The position numbers and the translations under genes were made by a program. From contig WTKB01000210.1 of the NCBI GenBank assembly GCA_011524575.1, positions 1 through 10,405 of the forward strand: a DNA stretch of 10,405 nucleotides, read 5' to 3'. Position 1 is the first letter of the stretch; every line of letters starts with the position of its first letter. Shown here in pieces: positions 7,083 through 10,405 of the stretch. The notes under the pieces are model-generated. The model was not told the origin of the DNA and did not search any database. It saw only the letters and a program-made list of their open reading frames with translations. The DNA is from Aquimarina sp. (lineage in GTDB: Bacteria > Bacteroidota > Bacteroidia > Flavobacteriales > Flavobacteriaceae).

Positions 7083-7194
7083 TTACTATTTTTAATTATA
7101 CAAATTAGAATTTAATTCATGAATTTACACCTGATTAGTAAGTTAGTATTTTAATACATTTATCTAACAAAAACGAATTTCATTTGTGTTCTTA

Positions 7195-7276
7195 GAGCTT
7201 GTTTAAAGGGAATACAAACTATAGTTCAAAAATTTAAGGTATTGAATTACAATAAGTAGTAAGTTTAAACAAGCTC
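7195..7276 (+). mobile_element. 82-base miniature inverted-repeat element (copy C) flanked by TTA
   Basis: Perfect terminal inverted repeats GAGCTTGTTTAAA (7195-7207) and TTTAAACAAGCTC (7264-7276) bound an 82-base non-coding element, and TTA is duplicated on both sides (7192-7194 and 7277-7279). Its right 33 bases match copies A and B without gaps. GAG ends and a TNA-type 3-base duplication are, as I recall, features of one IS5 subgroup (IS1031-like), so that is a possible source of the transposase. The element lies immediately before the surviving HigB coding fragment, so either its insertion or a later deletion from its edge removed the toxin start. Confidence 0.75.
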
Positions 7277-7277
7277 T

Positions 7278-7376
7278 TATACTGAAAATACATATGCTGA
7301 AGTAGCTTTTAAAGACTGGTATAAAAAGACTAAATCAGTGATATGGAGTAATTTTAACGATATTAAAAATATCTAA
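7278..7376 (+). pseudogene. higB: HigB-type toxin gene fragment, truncated at both ends
   Basis: A 32-codon open frame without a start, reading YTENTYAEVAFKDWYKKTKS then VIWSNFNDIKNI and TAA. It matches the early part of HigB mRNA interferases, where the pattern is Y-P-D-x-E...AWY-x-E-V-x-x-x-x-W-x-x-x-x-D-I-K. About 15 N-terminal residues are missing where copy C of the mobile element abuts, and roughly 60 C-terminal residues, including the catalytic part, are gone. The stop codon lies 2 bases before the antitoxin start, which is the normal higB-higA order. The fragment cannot make an active toxin. Confidence 0.7.
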
Positions 7377-7378
7377 TT

Positions 7379-7591
7379 ATGAAAATAACGAAAAAAGCAT
7401 ATAATCAAGCGGTGCAGCGTATGGAGGAATTACTAAAACTAACTACAGGTATAGAAGATGGAAATAACGCCTATATAAAAGAGCTTAAAGAGGTTTCTGA
7501 TAAGGTGTATTTTTATGAAAAATTGCATTACCCAGTTGTGGAAGGAATGACCGTTATAGAGGCTATTGAGTTAAAAATGTTTGAATCCTGA
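7379..7591 (+). CDS. higA: HigA-type antitoxin, N-terminal part, cut by a nonsense codon
   Basis: Seventy residues (MKITKKAYNQAVQRMEELLK..., HYPVVEGMTVIEAIELKMFE) that match the N-terminal, toxin-binding half of HigA antitoxins encoded downstream of HigB. The family normally continues 'MFE-x-G-[LM]-x-x-K-D-L-A' into a helix-turn-helix. Here TGA (7589-7591) stands exactly where Gly (GGA) is expected, and the same frame resumes with MKSKDLANLL. A single G-to-T change therefore explains the break. The parts plus the stop total 119 codons, the usual HigA length. With the toxin also destroyed there is no selection to keep it intact. It can be treated as one pseudogene spanning 7379-7738 or as a split gene. 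Confidence 0.75.
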   Translation: MKITKKAYNQAVQRMEELLKLTTGIEDGNNAYIKELKEVSDKVYFYEKLHYPVVEGMTVIEAIELKMFES

Positions 7592-7738
7592 ATGAAGTCT
7601 AAAGATTTGGCGAATCTTTTGGAAGTACCGCCGTCTACCATTAGTGATATTTTGAATAAAAAGAAAAAAATCAATATGGATATTGCTAAAAAATTATATC
7701 AAAAATTGGGCGTTGATCCCAAGATTTTACTTGCTTGA
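7592..7738 (+). CDS. higA: HigA-type antitoxin, C-terminal helix-turn-helix part
   Basis: Forty-eight residues starting with the ATG directly after the TGA that ends the N-terminal part, in the same frame. The sequence MKSKDLANLLEVPPSTISDI followed by LNKKKKINMDIAKKLYQKLG is a compact XRE-type helix-turn-helix. It is the DNA-binding half of HigA that normally binds the module's own promoter. The TGA-ATG junction could allow terminating ribosomes to restart, giving a free DNA-binding domain, or read-through could restore full-length antitoxin. More simply, it is the decayed 3' half of the gene. No Shine-Dalgarno-like sequence is obvious. Confidence 0.6.
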   Translation: MKSKDLANLLEVPPSTISDILNKKKKINMDIAKKLYQKLGVDPKILLA

Positions 7739-7747
7739 TGGTAATAC

Positions 7748-7757
7748 GGGGGGGGGG
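7748..7757. repeat. Run of ten G residues
   Basis: An uninterrupted G10 tract ten bases after the HigA stop, in DNA that is otherwise very AT-rich. Such tracts slip easily during replication and sequencing. It is not inside a recognised gene, so phase variation of a protein is unlikely here. It may affect the downstream terminator region, or its length may be a sequencing error. Confidence 0.8.
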
Positions 7758-7790
7758 CGAAATTGGGAGGTGTTGCCATTTCTAAAAATG

Positions 7791-7820
7791 TTCCACTGAT
7801 GAGGGTAGTGGGATATTTTT
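7791..7820 (+). terminator. Rho-independent terminator after the HigA remnant
   Basis: TTCCACT (7791-7797) pairs with AGTGGGA (7807-7813), including one G-T wobble, around a 9-base loop, and TATTTTT follows. It is in the right place to end the HigBA transcript. The stem sequence is nearly the same as that of the stronger terminator at 9317-9352. Confidence 0.6.
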
Positions 7821-7871
7821 AATTTATACACTTTATTATTAATGTTTTGTGTTTTTAGATTCAAGCCTTAA

Positions 7872-8000
7872 AAAATAGGGATTCTTAGACTTATTTTTGA
7901 AGAAGTAATAGAAAATATTTATCAACCCTCTGATGTTGAAAACTTATTTACGAATAATATTCTATTTAGTCTTTTTCGTGTTGTAATTTTACAGGGTTAA
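7872..8000 (+). other. Open 42-codon frame without start, possible relic
   Basis: Between a TAA at 7869-7871 and a TAA at 7998-8000 the frame reads KIGILRLIFEEVIENIYQPS and then DVENLFTNNILFSLFRVVIL. The composition is protein-like and ends 15 bases before the next gene, but there is no start codon and I recognise no family. It may be the 3' remnant of a gene that once preceded the coiled-coil gene, or chance. The rest of 7821-8015 shows nothing else apart from a weak promoter candidate. Confidence 0.2.
7984..7991 (+). promoter_or_regulatory. Candidate -7 box for the coiled-coil gene
   Basis: TAATTTTA matches seven of eight positions of TAnnTTTG and lies 24 bases before the ATG at 8016, which would leave a leader of about 20 bases. 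No clear TTTG box stands at the usual distance upstream, so this is only a candidate. Confidence 0.25.
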
Positions 8001-8015
8001 TTTTAAAACACGCAT

Positions 8016-9317
8016 ATGGATAATGATAAAATGGCTTCTAAATTAGAATATCTTGAAGAGGAGCGTAAAAAATTATGGCAAAGGATTTCATTTTTAGAGA
8101 AAGAATTATCATCTGATCCAGATAAAGCATCAAAACAGCATTCTAGAAAAGCTTCTGAATATAGAAATAAAACTCAGAAAACCTTCGAGCATTCTAATAA
8201 TATACTCATCAATCTTAAAACAATAGAAAGTGATGTTAAACTAACTGAGAAAACAGTTTCAGATGTTAAAATCGATATTACGAACCATCATGATCAACTC
8301 ATTAAACAAGGAAAAGAAATGTCTGATTTCTTAACTCAATACGATTTAATTCTAACAAAATATCCGAACATAAATGTTGAAATTTCTAATCTTGAAAAAT
8401 TGATGATCGACTTACGAACCAATTTAGAAAAATCAATTTCTACTTATAAAAATATTCTTTCAAAAAAAGAAGAAGTTGATAGTATTCATTATGAAATCAT
8501 GGGTTATAAAGACACTAATTCAGAGGGTGAAGAAGTCCATATTGAGGGATTAAAACAAAAACTAGAAAAGTCTTATTCGTCTTTAGAAATTCAATCTAAG
8601 GATTTGAGATCTGATTTAGATAATTTAAAACATGAATCTGAGGAACAGTATAATACATTTATTTCAAGTAAAGAAGAACAATTAGAAAAATTAAATTCAG
8701 TTTTTGATTCGGATTATAATAAAATAGTTAGTAAAATAGAAGGGTTACTCCCGAGTGCTTTAACTGCTGGTTTAAGTTCAGCCTTTACAAAGAAGAAAGA
8801 GGAAGAAGAAGAAATCTATATTCAATCAAAACAAAAATTTAGTTCAGGGATAAGATATATTTCTATTTCAGCTCTATTTCCTATAATAGTTACATTGTAT
8901 TTCGCTATTACAAAAGACTCTTCATTTTTAGAATCGATCGAAAGAGCACCTAAAATAATATTGTCTTTTTTACCATTATTTGCACCTTTGGTATGGTCAG
9001 CTATATCTTCAAATAAGAAAGTAAATTTATCTAAAAGACTAATTGAAGAATATTCTCACAAACAAGTATTAAGTATGACTATTGAAGGACTTTCAAAACA
9101 GATAGATAACATTGAAGATCAAGTTATTTCAGATGAGCTAAAGATAAAATTATTAAGAATATTTTTAGATGTAACTAATGAAAATCCAGGTAAATTAATT
9201 TCGGACTACAAATCATCAGATAACCCAATATTAAACTTTTTTGAAAAAAAAATATCTATTGATGATAGTCAAAAAGATTCAAATGAATTACCTAATGATA
9301 AAGAGGAGACAACTTAA
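8016..9317 (+). CDS. Coiled-coil protein with two membrane segments, function unknown
   Basis: A 433-residue protein without a signal peptide. Residues 1 to about 270 are almost entirely charged helix with heptad-like spacing (KLEYLEEERKKLWQRISFLE, then several long coiled-coil stretches) and a KKKEEEEE cluster. Two hydrophobic segments follow, about 281-299 (YISISALFPIIVTLYFAIT) and 313-331 (KIILSFLPLFAPLVWSAIS). After these come RLIEEYSHKQVLSMTIEGL and a helical tail ending near residue 400. I expect an inner-membrane anchor with both coiled-coil ends in the cytoplasm. I do not recognise a named family. Proteins of this layout turn up as accessory-region hypotheticals, and an anti-phage or membrane-sensor role is possible but unsupported here. 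It stands alone between two terminators, next to a decayed toxin-antitoxin module. Confidence 0.85.
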   Translation: MDNDKMASKLEYLEEERKKLWQRISFLEKELSSDPDKASKQHSRKASEYRNKTQKTFEHSNNILINLKTIESDVKLTEKTVSDVKIDITNHHDQLIKQGKEMSDFLTQYDLILTKYPNINVEISNLEKLMIDLRTNLEKSISTYKNILSKKEEVDSIHYEIMGYKDTNSEGEEVHIEGLKQKLEKSYSSLEIQSKDLRSDLDNLKHESEEQYNTFISSKEEQLEKLNSVFDSDYNKIVSKIEGLLPSALTAGLSSAFTKKKEEEEEIYIQSKQKFSSGIRYISISALFPIIVTLYFAITKDSSFLESIERAPKIILSFLPLFAPLVWSAISSNKKVNLSKRLIEEYSHKQVLSMTIEGLSKQIDNIEDQVISDELKIKLLRIFLDVTNENPGKLISDYKSSDNPILNFFEKKISIDDSQKDSNELPNDKEETT

Positions 9318-9352
9318 AAAAGTTCCACTAATAGGTAATAGTGGAACTTTTT
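9317..9352 (+). terminator. Strong rho-independent terminator after the coiled-coil gene
   Basis: AAAAAGTTCCACTA (9317-9330) pairs perfectly with TAGTGGAACTTTTT (9339-9352) around an 8-base loop, overlapping the last base of the stop codon. The A-rich left arm and T-rich right arm would let it work on either strand. Its core GTTCCACT/AGTGGAAC recurs in two other hairpins nearby. Confidence 0.85.
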
Positions 9353-9416
9353 CCGTTTCAATTCCTTGTTTTATAACCCTTAATTTACCATTATTTTAAG
9401 CAAAAATATTACACTT

Positions 9417-9433
9417 TTCCAAGAGAAGTGGAA
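9417..9433. repeat. Small hairpin TTCCA...TGGAA
   Basis: TTCCA (9417-9421) and TGGAA (9429-9433) pair around a 7-base loop, and CATTTTT follows. It repeats the TTCCAC-type stem of the hairpins at 7791-7813 and 9317-9352. It is too short to be a convincing terminator and lies about 30 bases upstream of the candidate promoter of the next gene. Confidence 0.35.
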
Positions 9434-9465
9434 CATTTTTACAACAAACTACCAAAACCATTTTG

Positions 9466-9473
9466 TATCTTTA
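9466..9473 (+). promoter_or_regulatory. Candidate -7 box for the small secreted protein gene
   Basis: TATCTTTA, preceded by TTTTG, matches seven of eight positions of TAnnTTTG and lies 48 bases before the ATG at 9522, giving a leader of about 40 bases. A clear -33 TTTG at the standard distance is not visible. Confidence 0.4.
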
Positions 9474-9521
9474 CTATGTGCGTAAAACACACGTCCTATT
9501 CTTCTATCATAAAATAAGAAA

Positions 9522-10118
9522 ATGAAAAGCCATATCCTTTTATTTTTTGCTATAATTTTTTTAGTAGCGACTAACAAAGCTAAAGCCCAAGATGTAAACC
9601 AAGTTTCAATTTTTCAAGACGGAATTGAACATGCCATTGAAACAGAAGGTCTGCAACAATTACCTCTTGCTAAGAAAAGTTTCTCCATTAGATTTTACGG
9701 TAAAAAATACAATCCAGTAACACAAAACTTTTATCCTACACAGATTGCTGCTCCTACAGATTTAGATCAACTTCGGTATTTTAAAGTTGGTACTAAATTT
9801 TCAGAAATAGAATGCTTGTCATCAGGCACAGGTATAGCTACTTACAGTGATGGTTATAAATCCTTACATGTACAAAACTACGGGCATCACTATCTTTTCT
9901 ATGAAAACGAATCAAGCAAGCGAATCAATATCATTGACCAAGAGGGAGAATGGTTCAAATTTGAGTTTCGCATACATTCCATTGAAAGAAATGATAGAAA
10001 AATAATACTAACCAGTGGAGAGGTGAATGAAATTTATCTAGCAATACTAACTGATAGAAATCAAAATGAAGTAATTGATGATCAAGAGTTACGGGTAGTT
10101 TTATTGACTTTAGAATAA
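9522..10118 (+). CDS. Small secreted protein with an EF-hand-like loop, function unknown
   Basis: A 198-residue protein beginning with a signal peptide (MKSHILLFFAIIFLVATNKA, cleaved after KAQ near residue 23), so it is exported across the inner membrane. There is no lipobox cysteine and no C-terminal sorting tail, so it is probably periplasmic. The mature part is mixed, beta-rich sequence (SFSIRFYGKKYNPV, YGHHYLFYENES, WFKFEFRIHSI). Near the end, residues 178-189 (DRNQNEVIDDQE) fit a calcium-binding EF-hand loop, with D, N, N and a final E at positions 1, 3, 5 and 12. I do not recognise the family. The gene has its own candidate promoter and stands alone between a terminator and a convergent gene. 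Confidence 0.82.
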   Translation: MKSHILLFFAIIFLVATNKAKAQDVNQVSIFQDGIEHAIETEGLQQLPLAKKSFSIRFYGKKYNPVTQNFYPTQIAAPTDLDQLRYFKVGTKFSEIECLSSGTGIATYSDGYKSLHVQNYGHHYLFYENESSKRINIIDQEGEWFKFEFRIHSIERNDRKIILTSGEVNEIYLAILTDRNQNEVIDDQELRVVLLTLE

Positions 10119-10201
10119 TTAGTAAAAAAGATAAATAACGCTATCAATCCCTACTTTTGACCTACAAATTCTCAATTACAAAAGGCATAATGGTATTGTT
10201 A

Positions 10202-10405
10202 TCAATTTTTAATGTATCCACAAATTATTGATATCTTCCTGAAAATTTCTAAAATCTGCATTAAGCTTTTTTTTTTAAAAATATTCTTATTGTAAATCAA
10301 ACTTTTTTGAGTTTCACAATTACCATTTGCTTTTTTCCATAGTATTACTTCTGCTTTCTTATTAAAAAAGAGAGAATCTGACTTTTTGGAATCGCTTTGC
10401 TCTAA
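10202..10405 (-). CDS. 3' end of a minus-strand gene, unknown, possibly frameshifted
   Basis: An open frame enters from the right edge and runs 67 codons to a TGA at 10202-10204. It begins LEQSDSKKSDSLFFNKKAEV, then ILWKKANGNCETQKSLIYNK. It is lysine-rich, and the true start lies outside the window. The frame crosses a run of ten A (minus strand, 10267-10276). If one base is gained or lost there, the continuation becomes KLNADFRNFQEDINNLWIH with a stop at 10209-10211. That looks more like the hydrophilic upstream part than the current ending. I cannot assign a family or tell which ending is real. The 83 bases between this gene and the convergent one at 10118 show no clear terminator. Confidence 0.45.
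   Translation of the reverse strand, partial: LEQSDSKKSDSLFFNKKAEVILWKKANGNCETQKSLIYNKNIFKKKSLMQILEIFRKISIICGYIKN

Noticed and set aside
7114..7125. Perfect 12-base palindrome AATTCATGAATT as a regulator site
   Set aside because: In DNA this AT-rich such palindromes arise by chance, and no intact gene lies within promoter distance of it.
1..10405. CRISPR array, tRNA or rRNA genes
   Set aside because: I found no regularly spaced direct repeats, no cloverleaf with the GTTCGA-type arm and no ribosomal RNA signatures on either strand.

Overview
The window looks like accessory chromosome of a member of Bacteroidota, most likely a flavobacterium. It is AT-rich, secreted proteins have signal peptides ending in A-Q, one protein carries a type IX secretion C-terminal sorting tail, Shine-Dalgarno sites are weak or absent, and promoter candidates follow the TTTG...TAnnTTTG pattern of this phylum. 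The genus cannot be settled from the sequence.

Layout. Positions 150-3161 (minus) encode a large secreted glycoside hydrolase family 81 endo-beta-1,3-glucanase with an F5/8-type carbohydrate-binding domain and a sorting tail. A 540-base gap follows with little coding content. Positions 3744-6883 (minus) hold a compact sulfane-sulfur operon. In transcription order it has an ArsR-family repressor, a TauE/SafE-type (TSUP) permease that has lost its middle, a persulfide dioxygenase-rhodanese fusion of the ETHE1/CstB type, and two half-size YeeE/YedE permeases. The logic is that YeeE/YedE bring in thiosulfate or sulfane sulfur, the fusion enzyme oxidises persulfide to sulfite and handles sulfur transfer, TSUP would export sulfite, and the ArsR protein senses the sulfur species. 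The export step appears damaged.

Positions 6963-7738 are a gene graveyard. They hold a stub of a secreted-protein gene (minus), a miniature inverted-repeat element, a fragment of a HigB toxin gene truncated at both ends, and a HigA antitoxin gene split by one stop codon. Positions 8016-9317 (plus) encode a long coiled-coil protein with two membrane segments, of no family I recognise. Positions 9522-10118 (plus) encode a small secreted protein with an EF-hand-like loop. The right edge holds the 3' end of a minus-strand gene, possibly frameshifted at a run of ten A residues.

Three copies of one small mobile element (1-120, 3186-3232, 7195-7276) share a 33-base end that aligns without gaps. The two complete copies are flanked by a 3-base duplication (TAA/TTA). 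They sit at the glucanase 3' end, just upstream of the glucanase start, and against the broken toxin gene. I see no clearly new multi-gene system. The most notable points are the internally deleted TSUP permease, the decayed and split HigBA module, the element family and the unassigned coiled-coil membrane protein.
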